Shown here in pieces: positions 18,875-27,349 of a stretch of 64,000 nt of DNA. Both the position numbers and the translations under genes were made by a program. Source of the DNA: Thermoleophilaceae bacterium (lineage in GTDB: Bacteria > Actinomycetota > Thermoleophilia > Solirubrobacterales > Thermoleophilaceae); the NCBI GenBank assembly GCA_019683805.1, contig JADGHQ010000002.1:32955-96954 (forward strand), read 5' to 3'. A model generated the notes under the pieces. That model did no database searches, was not told the origin of the DNA, and worked only from the letters and a program-made list of their open reading frames with translations. Numbering within the stretch: position 1 is the stretch's first letter; each line of letters starts with the position of its first letter.

Positions 18875-19575
18875 CGCTCGAGCAGCTCCTCGTCGCCCAC
18901 CTCGCGCACCGGACGCGCGGGCACCCCCATTACGAGCGTGCGCGGCGGCACGTCGCGGGTCACGACGGCGCCCGCCGCGACGAACGCCTCCTCGCCCACC
19001 TCGACGCCCGGCAGCAGCACGGCGCCGCCGCCCACGCGGCAGGCGCGCCGCAGGATGGCGCCGCGCAGCTCGTAGTCGGCCGCGTGGCGCCCCGCGGTGT
19101 CGTCGTTCGTCGTCGTCACCCCCGGCGCGACGAACACGTCGTCCTCCACGACGCTGTGAGCCGTGATGTAGCAGCCGGTCTGGATCCGCACGCCGGCGCC
19201 GACCGTCACGTCGTTGTCGATCGCCGACCCGCGGCCGACGACCGATCCCGCGCCGACCACGGCGCGCTCGCGCACGTGCGACTGATCGCCCACCACGGCC
19301 CCCTCGCCTATGCGCGCGCCCGCAAGCACCACCGCGCCCGCGCAGATGGTCGCGCCGGCCTCCACCACGAGCGGCGGCGGCGGCTCGCGCGAGGCGCGCG
19401 AGCGCGGGCCGAGCGCCGGGGGCTTGCCGAGCACCGCGTTGTCCTGGATGCGCACCTCGCCGCCGATCACCGTGCCCGCGTGGATCACGACGTTCCCGCC
19501 GATCTCCACGGTCGGCGGCAGCTCCACGCCCTCGCCAAGCAGCAGGCCCGGCGCCCGGTCAGACGGCCGCAGCAC
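18865..19575 (-). CDS. Left-handed beta-helix N-acetyltransferase (WbpD/WlbB-like)
   Basis: This 236-residue hexapeptide-repeat acyltransferase has imperfect [LIV]-G-x4 repeats through about 20-200 (GGNVVIHAGTVIGG, GAGSVVGRGSAIDNDVTVGA). It also has the acetyl-CoA region TTTNDDTAGR...GGGAVLLPGVEVGEEAFVAAGAVVTRDV, shown here in parts: GGGAVLLPGVEVG and AFVAAGAVVTRDV. It ends VMGVPARPVR, typical of sugar-nucleotide acetyltransferases. In WbpD, UDP-GlcNAc(3NH2)A is acetylated at C3. Neighbours encoding WbpA-, WbpB- and WbpI-like enzymes support this role. Its start overlaps the upstream dehydrogenase by 17 nt. Confidence 0.82.
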   Translation of the reverse strand: MLRPSDRAPGLLLGEGVELPPTVEIGGNVVIHAGTVIGGEVRIQDNAVLGKPPALGPRSRASREPPPPLVVEAGATICAGAVVLAGARIGEGAVVGDQSHVRERAVVGAGSVVGRGSAIDNDVTVGAGVRIQTGCYITAHSVVEDDVFVAPGVTTTNDDTAGRHAADYELRGAILRRACRVGGGAVLLPGVEVGEEAFVAAGAVVTRDVPPRTLVMGVPARPVREVGDEELLERWR

Positions 19576-20563
19576 GCGAGCTCCCGTCCAGCGAGCGCTG
19601 CAGCTCCTCGAGCACGCGCACGACGCGCAGGCCGCTCCGGCCGCCGGAGCGCGGCTCCGAGCCGTCGCGCACGCGCTCGACGAAGTGCCGGCACTCGATC
19701 CGCAGCGGCTCCTCGTTCGAGACGCGCGGGCTCCAGATGTCGCCCGAGCGCGTGATGTACTCGCCGTACGACGAGGTGTCCTGGTCGAAGCCCTTGTCGT
19801 AGACGGTCACCTTCCGCTCGAGCTCCATGTCGTCGAAGGTGGCCATCTTCCGCGAGCCTACGACCGTGAGCCGGCGCTCCTTGTGCGGGTCGAGCCACGA
19901 CAGGTGCAGATGGGCCGCGACGCCCGAGGGGAAGCGCAGGTAGCAGAACACCACGTCCTCGACGCCCGGCTTCATGTAGCTCTCGCCGAAGGCGTGGCAT
20001 TCGCTCGGCTCCTCGTCCACGATCCGCAGGATCACGGACACGTCATGGGCGCCGAGGCTCCAGAGGGCGTTCTCGTCGGGCCGGAGCTTCCCGAGGTTCA
20101 GCCGGTTCGTGTAGATGTAGCGGACGTCGCCGAGCTCCCCCGCGGCTGCGATCTCCCTCACCTTCTCGACGCCCGGGTGGTACTCGAGCAGGTGCCCGAC
20201 CATCAGCACCCGGCCCGCGGCGCGGGCGGCGGCGACGACCTCCTCGGCGTCCGCGACCGACTGCGCGAGCGGCTTCTCGACGAAGCAGTGCTTCCCGGCC
20301 GCGAGCACGCGCAGCGCGGTGCTCGCGTGCGCCGGCACGTGGGTCGCGACCGCCACCGCGTCGAGCTCGGGGTCGGCGAGCAGCTCATCGAGGTCGCTCG
20401 CGACGCGGGCGCGCGGGAACTCCGGCGCCCAGCGTGCGCGCGCCGCCTCCGAGCTGTCGCAGACCCAGCGCAGATCGACGTCGGGCAGGCGGTCGAAGTT
20501 GCGCGCAAGGTTCGGCCCCCAGTAGCCGAGCCCCACCACGCCGACCTGCACTGGCCGGGTCAC
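19559..20563 (-). CDS. Gfo/Idh/MocA oxidoreductase (WbpB/WlbA-like sugar 3-dehydrogenase)
   Basis: This 334-residue NAD-dependent oxidoreductase has VGVVGLGYWGPNLARNF for the Rossmann dinucleotide site, AVATHVPAHA, the catalytic EKPLA motif (HCFVEKPLA), and GHLLEYHPGVEK in the substrate domain. WlbA/WbpB oxidise UDP-GlcNAcA at C3 before transamination. The GTG start overlaps the UDP-sugar dehydrogenase stop as GTGA, and its own stop overlaps the acetyltransferase start. The exact substrate is inferred from the operon. Confidence 0.85.
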   Translation of the reverse strand: MTRPVQVGVVGLGYWGPNLARNFDRLPDVDLRWVCDSSEAARARWAPEFPRARVASDLDELLADPELDAVAVATHVPAHASTALRVLAAGKHCFVEKPLAQSVADAEEVVAAARAAGRVLMVGHLLEYHPGVEKVREIAAAGELGDVRYIYTNRLNLGKLRPDENALWSLGAHDVSVILRIVDEEPSECHAFGESYMKPGVEDVVFCYLRFPSGVAAHLHLSWLDPHKERRLTVVGSRKMATFDDMELERKVTVYDKGFDQDTSSYGEYITRSGDIWSPRVSNEEPLRIECRHFVERVRDGSEPRSGGRSGLRVVRVLEELQRSLDGSSRAAAV

Positions 20564-21807
20564 AGGCGCACGAGGTTCTTCGCCTCGATCCCGCGCGTCA
20601 CGCCGCGGAAGTCCACGACGAGCGGCGCGGCGTCCACCACGGCCTGCACGTCGAGGCTCGGGTGCGCCGTGACGATCACCGCGGCATCCGCGCCCTGCAG
20701 CCCCTGCTCGAGGGTCTGCGACGACAGGCCGAGCTCGGGCACCTCCGGCACGTAGTCGTCGTGGTAGACGAGGCTCGCGCCGCGCTCGCCGAGCAGCCTC
20801 ATGATCTTCAGCGCCGGCGACTCGCGCAGGTCGCCCACGCCCGGCTTGTAGGAGACCCCGAGGATCAGGATCCGCGACCCGCGCACGGGCTTGGCGTGCT
20901 CGTTGAGCGCTTGCGTGACCTTCTCCACGCAGAAGTACGGCATCGCCTGGTTCACCTGCCCGGCGAGCTCGATGAACTCGGTTTGCACGTCGAACTCGCG
21001 CGCCCGCCACGAGAGATAGAACGGGTCGACGGGCAGGCAGTGGCCGCCCATGCCGGGTCCCGGGTCGAAGCGCATGAAGCCGTAGGGCTTCGTCGCCGCC
21101 GCCTCTACCACCTCCCAGATGTCCACGCCCATGCGGTCGGCCACGATCGCGAGCTCGTTCACGAGCGCGATGTTCACCGAGCGGAAGATGTTCTCGAGGA
21201 GCTTCGTCATCTCCGCGGCCTCGGGACCGGAGACCGGCACGACGTGGTCGCACACCTCGCTGTAGAGGTCCACCGCGCGCTCCAGGCAGGCGGGCGTGAG
21301 GCCGCCGACCACCTTGGGCGTGTTCCGCATGCGGTAGTCGGTGCGCCCCGGGTCGACGCGCTCGGGCGAGAACGCCACGTTCAGGTCGCGCCCGGCGGCC
21401 AGCCCGGACTCCTCGAGCAGCGGCACGAGCAGCTCCCGCGTCGTCCCCGGGTAGGTTGTCGACTCGAGCACGACGAGCTGACCCGCACGCACGACGCGCG
21501 CGAGCTCGCTGGCTGCCGACGTCAGCGGGCCCAGGTCCGGCTCGCGATTGCGCGTGAGCGGGGTCGGCACGGCGATGATGACGGCGTCGGCGGGACGCAG
21601 CGCGCCGTACCGCGTGGTGGGCGTGAAGCGGTCGAGCACGGAGCGGAGCCGCTCGGAGGGGATGTCCTCCACGTAGCTCTCGCCGCGCTCGAGCTGCGCG
21701 ACCCTGCGCGCGTCGACGTCGACGCCCATGACCTCGTGACCGGCATCGCAGAACTCGACCGCGAGCGGCAGCCCGACGTAGCCGAGGCCGACAATCCCGA
21801 TCTTCAT
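20560..21807 (-). CDS. Nucleotide-sugar 6-dehydrogenase (WbpA/WecC-type)
   Basis: This 415-residue enzyme performs the two-step oxidation of a UDP-HexNAc C6 alcohol to the uronate. It has KIGIVGLGYVGLPLAVEF (NAD site), VPTPLTRNREPDL, ESTTYPGTT, AFSPERVDPG, KLLENIFRSVNIALVNELA and the catalytic Cys in GMGGHCLPVDPFYL. The C-terminal UDP-binding domain includes SYKPGVGDLRESPAL. PERVDPG and adjacency to WbpB/D/I-like genes favour UDP-GlcNAc 6-dehydrogenase over UDP-glucose dehydrogenase. The ATG overlaps the epimerase stop (ATGA). Confidence 0.9.
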   Translation of the reverse strand: MKIGIVGLGYVGLPLAVEFCDAGHEVMGVDVDARRVAQLERGESYVEDIPSERLRSVLDRFTPTTRYGALRPADAVIIAVPTPLTRNREPDLGPLTSAASELARVVRAGQLVVLESTTYPGTTRELLVPLLEESGLAAGRDLNVAFSPERVDPGRTDYRMRNTPKVVGGLTPACLERAVDLYSEVCDHVVPVSGPEAAEMTKLLENIFRSVNIALVNELAIVADRMGVDIWEVVEAAATKPYGFMRFDPGPGMGGHCLPVDPFYLSWRAREFDVQTEFIELAGQVNQAMPYFCVEKVTQALNEHAKPVRGSRILILGVSYKPGVGDLRESPALKIMRLLGERGASLVYHDDYVPEVPELGLSSQTLEQGLQGADAAVIVTAHPSLDVQAVVDAAPLVVDFRGVTRGIEAKNLVRL

Positions 21808-22883
21808 CGCCTGGGAGTGTATGAGGCGAGAACGTCGGAGATGCGCTCCCCGGCGCGCCCGCCGCCGTAGAGCTCGGGCCGCTTGCCCGACGGCCGCGGA
21901 CGCTCGAGGGCGCGCAGCGCGGCGTCGCGGTCGAGGTCGACGAGCACGTTCCAACCGAGCTCCACCGTCTCGACCCATTCGGTCGTGTCGCGCAGCGTGA
22001 CGCAGGGCACGCCCAGCAGGTAGGCCTCCTTCTGCACGCCGCCCGAGTCGGTCAGGATCGCGCGTGCGTGCCGCGCGAGCGTGAGGAAGTCGAGGTAGCC
22101 GAGCGGCCGGGTAAGGCGCAGCCGCGGCGCCGCCTCGAGCCGGGGCATCAGCGCCGCCGCCTCGAGTCGGGCGCGCGTGCGCGGGTGGACCGGGAACACG
22201 GCGGGCAGCGGCAGGGCCTCGAGGAGCTCGACGAGCCTCGCGAGCCGGGCCGGGTGGTCCACGTTGCCCGCCCGGTGCGCGGTGACGAGCACGTACTCGC
22301 CGCGCGTCACGCCGTGGGCCTCGAGGGCGCGGGAGCGCTCCTCCGCCACGCGCGCGAACGCGAGCGAGACATCTGCCATCACGTCGCCCACGAGGTGGAT
22401 CTCACCCGCGGCCGCCTCGCGCTCGAGGTTGCGCACCGCCGTCTCGGTCGAGCACAGGAGGAGGTCGCTCGCGTGGTCGGTCAGCACGCGGTTGAGCTCC
22501 TCGGGCATCGCGCGGTCGAACGAGCGCATGCCGGCCTCCACGTGCGCGAGCGGGATGCGCGCCTGGGCCGCCGCGATCGCGCCGGCGAGCGTGGAGGTGG
22601 TGTCGCCGTAGACGAGCACGAGCTCGGGCTCGAAGCGGCGTAGCTCGCGCTCGAGGCCCGCGATGATGCGCGCCGTCTGCTCGGTCGGGCTGCCGGCGCC
22701 GACCCCGAGCTCGCAGTCGGGGTCCGGCACCGCGAGCTCCTCGAAGAAGATGCGCGAGAGCTCGTCGTCGTAGTGCTGGCCGGTGTGGATCAGCCGCTCG
22801 TCGTGGCGCTCGCGGAGGCGGCGCGAGACGGCTGCCGCCTTCACGAACTGAGGCCGGTTTCCGACGATGGTGACTATTCGCAC
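21804..22883 (-). CDS. UDP-N-acetylglucosamine 2-epimerase family enzyme (WecB/WbpI-like)
   Basis: This 359-residue cytoplasmic epimerase has the GT-B-like family motifs RPQFVKAA, HTGQHYDDEL, VYGDTTSTLAGA, HVEAGMRSFDRAMPEELNR (catalytic acidic and His residues), TAHRAGN, HPRTR, TDSGGVQKEAYLLGVPCVTLRDTTEW and ELGWNVLVD. In this operon it more likely epimerises UDP-GlcNAc3NAcA to the ManNAc form (WbpI) than UDP-GlcNAc itself (WecB), although both are possible. It is first in the operon; start GTG. Its promoter region is shared with a divergent small ORF at 22927. Confidence 0.9.
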   Translation of the reverse strand: MRIVTIVGNRPQFVKAAAVSRRLRERHDERLIHTGQHYDDELSRIFFEELAVPDPDCELGVGAGSPTEQTARIIAGLERELRRFEPELVLVYGDTTSTLAGAIAAAQARIPLAHVEAGMRSFDRAMPEELNRVLTDHASDLLLCSTETAVRNLEREAAAGEIHLVGDVMADVSLAFARVAEERSRALEAHGVTRGEYVLVTAHRAGNVDHPARLARLVELLEALPLPAVFPVHPRTRARLEAAALMPRLEAAPRLRLTRPLGYLDFLTLARHARAILTDSGGVQKEAYLLGVPCVTLRDTTEWVETVELGWNVLVDLDRDAALRALERPRPSGKRPELYGGGRAGERISDVLASYTPRR

Positions 22884-22914
22884 GATGTTTTCCGCCCGGG
22901 TCCCGAGGCCGGCA

Positions 22915-22920
22915 TATGAT
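22915..22920 (+). promoter_or_regulatory. -10 hexamer for a leaderless small ORF
   Basis: TATGAT ends exactly 6 nt before the GTG at 22927, placing the expected transcription start at the start codon. No -35 match was found. Confidence 0.45.
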
Positions 22921-22926
22921 GTGCGT

Positions 22927-23082
22927 GTGGTCGCACGGAAGTTGATCGCCGGGGCGATGGAGGCCGTCGGGGTGGCCGCAGGCGTGGCGCGCCACCTCGC
23001 CTGGTACCTCAGCTACCAGGTGGACGGCACCGCCCGTCACCGGCCGCCCGCGCGTCGACGCGCCGGCTCGCGCGCATCCTAG
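22927..23082 (+). CDS. Small basic ORF, 51 residues, unknown function
   Basis: The frame (MVARKLIAGAMEAVGVAAGV, then ARHLAWYLSYQVDG and a basic Arg-rich tail) has nearly all codons ending in G or C, as real genes here do. It is preceded by TATGAT at 6 nt, and its TAG stop shares CTAG with the convergent aminotransferase. A mildly hydrophobic amphipathic helix (about 4-30) may associate with membrane. No homologue was recognised; it could still be chance. Confidence 0.4.
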   Translation: MVARKLIAGAMEAVGVAAGVARHLAWYLSYQVDGTARHRPPARRRAGSRAS

Positions 23083-23906
23083 AGCGGCGGGCGGGGGAGC
23101 ACCGCGCGGAGGTGGGCGGCGAATGCCTGCTCGGCCTCGCGGGTGCGTGGCCCGGGCGCCTCGAGCTCGACGTCCTCGATCCGGCGGATCGGGTGCACCT
23201 CCCGCACCGTCGAGGCGAGGAACGCCTCGCTGGCGCGCGGCAGCTCGTCGGTCGTGACGGCGCGCTCCTCGACATCCACGAGCTGCATCAGCCGCTCCCT
23301 CGTGATCGAGGCGAGGACCCGCTCGGAGAGCGGCGTGGTGCAGAGCGCGCCGTCCTCCGCGACCCAGAAGAGCGACGCCGTCGGGGCCTCCAGCACGCGG
23401 CCGCGCGGCGTGACGAGCAGCGCCTCGTCGAAGCCCCGCTCCTGGGCGATCCGCGTGGCGAGCATGTGCGCGGCGTAGGAGAGCGACTTGACGCCCTCGA
23501 GCACGGGGGTGGGGGAGTGCGTGACGAACGCGATGCTGAGCGACCCGGGGCGGTCCCTGAGCGGCTCGGTGAGGAGCAGCCGGTGCCCGCCGCGGGTGAG
23601 GACGATGCGAAGGACGCCGTCGAAGCCCTCGCCGCGGGCGGAGAGCAGCTCGGCGGCCTCGCGCTTGATCTCGGCCTGCGGCAGCGGGTAGCCGAGCCGC
23701 AGGTTCGCCAGGGAGCGCCCCATGCGCTCGAGGTGCTCGTCGAGCGCGTAGGGCGTGCCGGCGTAGACGCGCACGACCTCGAACACCCCGTCGCCGCGCA
23801 GGAAGCCCTCGTCGGTGACCGGGATGGCCGCCTCCGCGGCGGGCTGGATGCGTCCGTCGAGGCAGGCGAGCTCCGCTGCGGCCACGGCTTCCGGCGCTTC
23901 GGTCAT
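23079..23906 (-). CDS. Class IV aminotransferase (branched-chain aminotransferase / aminodeoxychorismate lyase fold)
   Basis: This 275-residue PLP enzyme of fold type IV has DEGFLRGDGVFEVVRVYAG near the N-terminus. The PLP lysine lies in GVKSLSYAAHML, followed by the conserved RGFDEALLVTPRGRVLEAPTASLFWV block, seen here as FDEALLVTPRGRVLEAPTAS. TREVHPIRRIEDVE matches the C-terminal substrate loop. BCAT, D-amino-acid transaminase and PabC share this architecture and the sequence alone does not decide. It is not the DegT-type transaminase expected in the adjacent sugar operon. TAGGGT lies 7 nt before the ATG, with no Shine-Dalgarno. Confidence 0.85.
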   Translation of the reverse strand: MTEAPEAVAAAELACLDGRIQPAAEAAIPVTDEGFLRGDGVFEVVRVYAGTPYALDEHLERMGRSLANLRLGYPLPQAEIKREAAELLSARGEGFDGVLRIVLTRGGHRLLLTEPLRDRPGSLSIAFVTHSPTPVLEGVKSLSYAAHMLATRIAQERGFDEALLVTPRGRVLEAPTASLFWVAEDGALCTTPLSERVLASITRERLMQLVDVEERAVTTDELPRASEAFLASTVREVHPIRRIEDVELEAPGPRTREAEQAFAAHLRAVLPRPPL

Positions 23907-23913
23907 GCCCGGA

Positions 23914-23942
23914 ACCCTACGCGCCGGAGCGCGCCGTGTCGC
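23914..23942 (-). promoter_or_regulatory. Promoter of the class IV aminotransferase
   Basis: Minus strand: GCGACA (23942-23937), 17-nt spacer, TAGGGT (23919-23914), then 7 nt to the ATG. The spacing is canonical; the predicted start site is at or next to the start codon. Confidence 0.45.
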
Positions 23943-23948
23943 GGGCGC

Positions 23949-24116
23949 TCAGCGCTTCAGGCAGATGCGCCGCCAGGCCGAGCGCAGCGCGCGGCGCTCG
24001 TTCTGGAGCATCAGCTCCTCCGAGCCCTCCGCATAGCGCTCCGACTCGTCCCGCGGGTCGCCCGTGATCCCCCGCCTGGCGGTCTCGAGGTGGACCGCCG
24101 CGATCTCCTCGGTCAT
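23949..24116 (-). CDS. Small charged protein of unknown function
   Basis: This protein has about 55 residues (MTEEIAAVHLETARRG, then DESERYAEGSEELML and a C-terminal ALRSAWRRICLKR). From this ATG on, nearly every codon ends in G or C. The 22 codons between it and an earlier in-frame ATG (24182) use several GAA/GGA/GCA codons and look non-coding, so the shorter start is preferred. GGAAGG sits directly before the ATG, too close for ideal spacing. It is predicted to be mostly helical and is not recognised as a known family. Confidence 0.45.
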   Translation of the reverse strand: MTEEIAAVHLETARRGITGDPRDESERYAEGSEELMLQNERRALRSAWRRICLKR

Positions 24117-24182
24117 TCCTTCCCAGCCGTCTGCTGCCGATTCCGTGGGTTCCGCCTCCTCCCGCTGTCCGTTGCCCGGCAT

Positions 24183-24509
24183 GCATCAGGACAAACAGGA
24201 AGTTGCGCGATTTGTTACGCCCGTCGTGGGCATAGGGAGCGCCGGGCGCGCGATTGGCGCGTTGCCCCTCCGGGGCCTGCGCGAACCCACCTTCGGCCCG
24301 ATCAGCGACGCCTTCATGCTCAGGCCGAACCGTAGGCGCCGGCTGGGCGAGGACGCCGGAGACCCATCCTGGAGCCGCAAGGCCCCGGTGGCGGGTGAAG
24401 CCTCCCCCGCCCAAGCGCACGGCCCGCACGAGCGCTCCGCCAGATCCGCCGCGGCGCCGCGCCGAGCGCGAGCGCGAGCGCGGGTGAATCGTAGAAACGT
24501 TGGGACAAG
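24183..24509. other. Gene-free structured intergenic stretch
   Basis: This 327-nt region between a small ORF and tRNA-Lys shows no credible coding frame on either strand. It contains GC-rich inverted segments. These include CCGGC/GCCGG near 24334-24360 and a hairpin with a GCAA tetraloop, stem GGAGCC/GGCCCC with one mismatch, near 24371-24386. Purine-rich single-stranded-looking pieces GGAGACCCA and GCGGGTGAAGCC flank that hairpin. It may be a structured RNA or simply GC-rich spacer; see findings. Confidence 0.3.
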
Positions 24510-24582
24510 TGGGCCGCCTGGGACTCGAACCCAGAACCTCGGGGTTAAAAGCCCCTCGCTCTACCAATTGAGCTAACGGCCC
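24510..24582 (-). tRNA. tRNA-Lys (anticodon UUU)
   Basis: A 73-nt cloverleaf on the minus strand. The acceptor stem is GGGCCGT/GCGGCCC with one terminal G-T pair. The D arm is GCTC/GAGC and the anticodon loop CTTTTAA has anticodon TTT. The T arm is CTGGG/CCCAG with loop TTCGAGT, and the discriminator is A. CCA is not encoded. The anticodon stem has one A-G mismatch at its top pair. No integrase or attachment-site duplication was seen nearby. Confidence 0.92.
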
Positions 24583-24683
24583 CGTGCGGATGCTAGTGCG
24601 GGGTCATGCGCGAGTGCGCGGGTCGGCAGCGGAGCACCCCGCGGTCAAGTGATCGCGCGCGCGTCCGATATCGAGGTAGAGAA

Positions 24684-25730
24684 ATGCGGCACCCCGACGT
24701 GAATCCCCAGCGCTCTGGGACGCGACCTGACGACGGCGACGGTCCGCTGGCGGATCTCACCGCGGGCGTGATGTGGCTGATCGCCGCGGCGACGGGGCTT
24801 CTCGGGCTGGCGCTCCCCGGGAGCGACCGGTCGCATCTCGGCTGGGCTCTCGGGCTCGTCGCGTTCGCGTCGGCGTGGGGGTGCGTCGAGCTGGCCCTCG
24901 GCATCCGGTCGCTGACGATGCGGATCGGGACCCGCGCGTGGGTGACGGCGGCGATGCTGCCGGTGGTCGCGCTCGCGCTCTGGGCCACCGGCGGGGCGGA
25001 CAGCTATCTCCAGCCGCTGCTCCTCTTCACCGCGCTGTTCATCGCGTACTTCTTCCCGCCGCGGCTCGCGTGGCCGCTCGTGGCGCTGTTCGTGCTCGCG
25101 TACGCCACGCCGCTCGCCTACGACGGCGCCGCGCTGGGCAGCGCCTACCCGGCCCGAGCCGCGATCTTCGCCGCCGCCGTCGCGAGCGAGACGGTCGTGA
25201 TGCAGATGCTCAAGCGCCGGCTCGTGCGGGCCGAGGCGCGCCAGCGCGCGATCGCGCAGCAGGATCCCCTGACCGGCCTGCAGAACCGGCGGGCGTTCGA
25301 TACGGCCCTCGCGGACGCCGCGCGCGGGAAGACGGTGCTCGTGCTGTTCGACTTCGACGACTTCAAGAGCATCAACGACAGGCACGGCCACCCTGTCGGC
25401 GACGCCGTCCTGCAGGCCGTGGCCCGGGCCTGCCTCGACGTCGCCCGCGAGGGCGACTGCCTCGCGCGCATAGGGGGCGACGAGTTCGCCCTCGTCGCGC
25501 GCGACTCGGGCGGCGCCGGGGTGGAGCGGCTCGTGACCGCGCTCGACGAAGCTATCGCGACAGCCGAGATGCCCGAGGGCATCGACTCGATCCGGGCGAC
25601 GTTCGGCTGGGGGATCGCCCCTGACGAGGCGACCGCCCCCGACGAGCTGTTCCGCTGCGCCGACGAGCGGCTCCTGCGCCGCAAGCGCGCGTCGAAGACG
25701 GCCCAGCCCACGGGCGAGAGAGCAGCCTGA
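24684..25730 (+). CDS. Membrane-anchored diguanylate cyclase (GGDEF)
   Basis: This 348-residue protein makes cyclic di-GMP from two GTP. An N-terminal membrane module of about six helices (about 30-175) lacks a recognised sensor domain. The GGDEF domain (about 190-335) has DPLTGLQNRRAFD, FDFDDFKSINDRHGHPVGD and an intact GGDEF. REGD lies five residues before GGDEF, the RxxD product-inhibition site. GAGG at 24673-24676 supports the ATG at 24684. There is no EAL domain. It is one of two such cyclases in the window. Confidence 0.9.
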   Translation: MRHPDVNPQRSGTRPDDGDGPLADLTAGVMWLIAAATGLLGLALPGSDRSHLGWALGLVAFASAWGCVELALGIRSLTMRIGTRAWVTAAMLPVVALALWATGGADSYLQPLLLFTALFIAYFFPPRLAWPLVALFVLAYATPLAYDGAALGSAYPARAAIFAAAVASETVVMQMLKRRLVRAEARQRAIAQQDPLTGLQNRRAFDTALADAARGKTVLVLFDFDDFKSINDRHGHPVGDAVLQAVARACLDVAREGDCLARIGGDEFALVARDSGGAGVERLVTALDEAIATAEMPEGIDSIRATFGWGIAPDEATAPDELFRCADERLLRRKRASKTAQPTGERAA

Positions 25731-25756
25731 GGGCAGGGGCCGGCGGCGCTCTCCGC

Positions 25757-27349
25757 TCAGTGGCGGAAGTGGCGGCGGCCGGTGAACACCATGGCCACGC
25801 CGGCCTTCTCGCAAGCGTCGATGACCTCCTGGTCGCGCTGCGAGCCGCCCGGCTGGATGATCGCCTTCACGCCCGCCGCGATCGCGGCCTCGGGACCGTC
25901 GGCGAACGGGAAGAACGCGTCCGAGGCAAGCACCGAGCCCTCGAGCGGCGACTGGGCCTTCTCGACCGCGATCCGCACCGAGTCGACGCGGCTCATCTGC
26001 CCGGCGCCGATCCCGAGCGTCGCCAGCCCCTTCGCCATCACGATCGCGTTGGAGCGCACGTGCTTGCACACGCGCCACGCGAACAGCAGGTCGCCCCACT
26101 GCTCCTCGGTGGGGCGGGCGGTGGTCACCACGCGCATCTCCTCGCGCGACTCAGACTCGCAGTCGCGGTCCTGGATGAGCATGCCGCCGCGCACGCGCTT
26201 CATGTCGTGCTCCCCGAAGGGCACGCTGCGCCGCTCCTGGTCGCGCAGGATGCGGATGTTCGGCTTGTGGGTGAGGATCTCGAGCGCGTCGTCGTCGTAG
26301 CCCGGCGCGAACAGGAGCTCCACGAAGACCTTCGACAGCCGCTCCGCGAGCACGGCGTCGACCGGCCGGTTGAAGCAGTAGATCCCGCCGAAGGCGCTCA
26401 TCGGATCGGTGGCGAAGGCGCGATCGAAGGCCTCGACGGGAGTGGCGCCGACAGCGACGCCGCAAGGGTTGTTGTGCTTCACGATCACGGCCGCCGGCAG
26501 CTCGAACTCGTCGAGCAGGGCGCGGCCGGAGTCGAGGTCGAGCAGGTTGTTGAACGAGAGCTCGCGGCCGTGGAGCTTCGACACCATCGAGAGCAGGTCG
26601 GTGCGCGCGCCCGCCTGGACGTAGTACGCGGCGCGTTGGTGCGGGTTCTCGCCGTAGGCGAGGTCGAGGACCTTCTCGTAGGCGCGCACGTACAGCGCCG
26701 GGAACGACTCCTCCTTCTCGCAGAACCAGCGGGAGATCGCGGCGTCGTAGCGGGCCGTGTAGCCGAACGCCTCCATCGCGAGGATCTCGCGCGTCTGCGC
26801 GGACAGGCGGCCGTCGGACTCGCGCATCTCCTCGATCACCGCGTCGTAGCTCTCCGGCTTCACGACCACGGCGGCGAAGGCGTGGTTCTTCGCCGCGGCG
26901 CGGATCAGAGTGGGGCCGCCGATGTCGATGTTCTCGATCACCTCGGCCTCCTCCACGCCGCGCCGCGACGACACGCGCTCGAACGGGTAGAGGTTCACGC
27001 AGACGAGGTCGATCGGCTCGATCTCGTGCTCCGAGAGGGTGGCCACGTGCTCGGGCTTCGAGCGAACCGCGAGCAGCCCGGCGTAGATCTTCGGGTTGAG
27101 CGTCTTGACGCGCCCGTCGAGGATCTCGGGAAAGCCGGTGTAGTCCTCCACCGCGCGCACCTTCAGGCCGGCGCGCTCCAGCTCGGCTGCGGTGCCGCCG
27201 CTCGCGACGAGCTCCACGCCCATGTCGGCCAGCCCGCGCGCGAAGTCGACCACGCCGCGCTTGTCGGACACGCTGAGGAGCGCCCGTCTGATGCGGACCT
27301 CGCCGGGCGCGGTCGTCGCCGTCATGCGGCCGGGCTCAGCCGTCGCCAT
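25757..27349 (-). CDS. purH: Bifunctional AICAR transformylase / IMP cyclohydrolase
   Basis: This 530-residue enzyme catalyses the last two steps to IMP. The cyclohydrolase (MGS-like) domain runs about 18-150 (RALLSVSDKRGVVDFA, SGGTAAELE, GRVKTLNPKIYAGLL, NLYPF, IENIDIGGPTLIRAAAKNH). The transformylase domain follows, with YGENPHQRAA, ELSFNNLLDLDSG, IVKHNNPCGVAVG (catalytic Lys-His), SAFGGI, and SDAFFPFADG ending near IIQPGGS. The start at 27349 overlaps the end of purN by 14 nt; Met9 (27325) would avoid the overlap. Confidence 0.96.
   Translation of the reverse strand: MATAEPGRMTATTAPGEVRIRRALLSVSDKRGVVDFARGLADMGVELVASGGTAAELERAGLKVRAVEDYTGFPEILDGRVKTLNPKIYAGLLAVRSKPEHVATLSEHEIEPIDLVCVNLYPFERVSSRRGVEEAEVIENIDIGGPTLIRAAAKNHAFAAVVVKPESYDAVIEEMRESDGRLSAQTREILAMEAFGYTARYDAAISRWFCEKEESFPALYVRAYEKVLDLAYGENPHQRAAYYVQAGARTDLLSMVSKLHGRELSFNNLLDLDSGRALLDEFELPAAVIVKHNNPCGVAVGATPVEAFDRAFATDPMSAFGGIYCFNRPVDAVLAERLSKVFVELLFAPGYDDDALEILTHKPNIRILRDQERRSVPFGEHDMKRVRGGMLIQDRDCESESREEMRVVTTARPTEEQWGDLLFAWRVCKHVRSNAIVMAKGLATLGIGAGQMSRVDSVRIAVEKAQSPLEGSVLASDAFFPFADGPEAAIAAGVKAIIQPGGSQRDQEVIDACEKAGVAMVFTGRRHFRH

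Noticed and set aside
23079..23906. Class IV aminotransferase as the missing WbpE of the sugar operon
   Set aside because: It is fold type IV (BCAT/PabC), not the DegT fold type I used for sugar amination, and has its own promoter.
24510..24582. tRNA-Lys as an integration site
   Set aside because: No integrase, direct repeat of the tRNA 3' end or change in base composition was found nearby.
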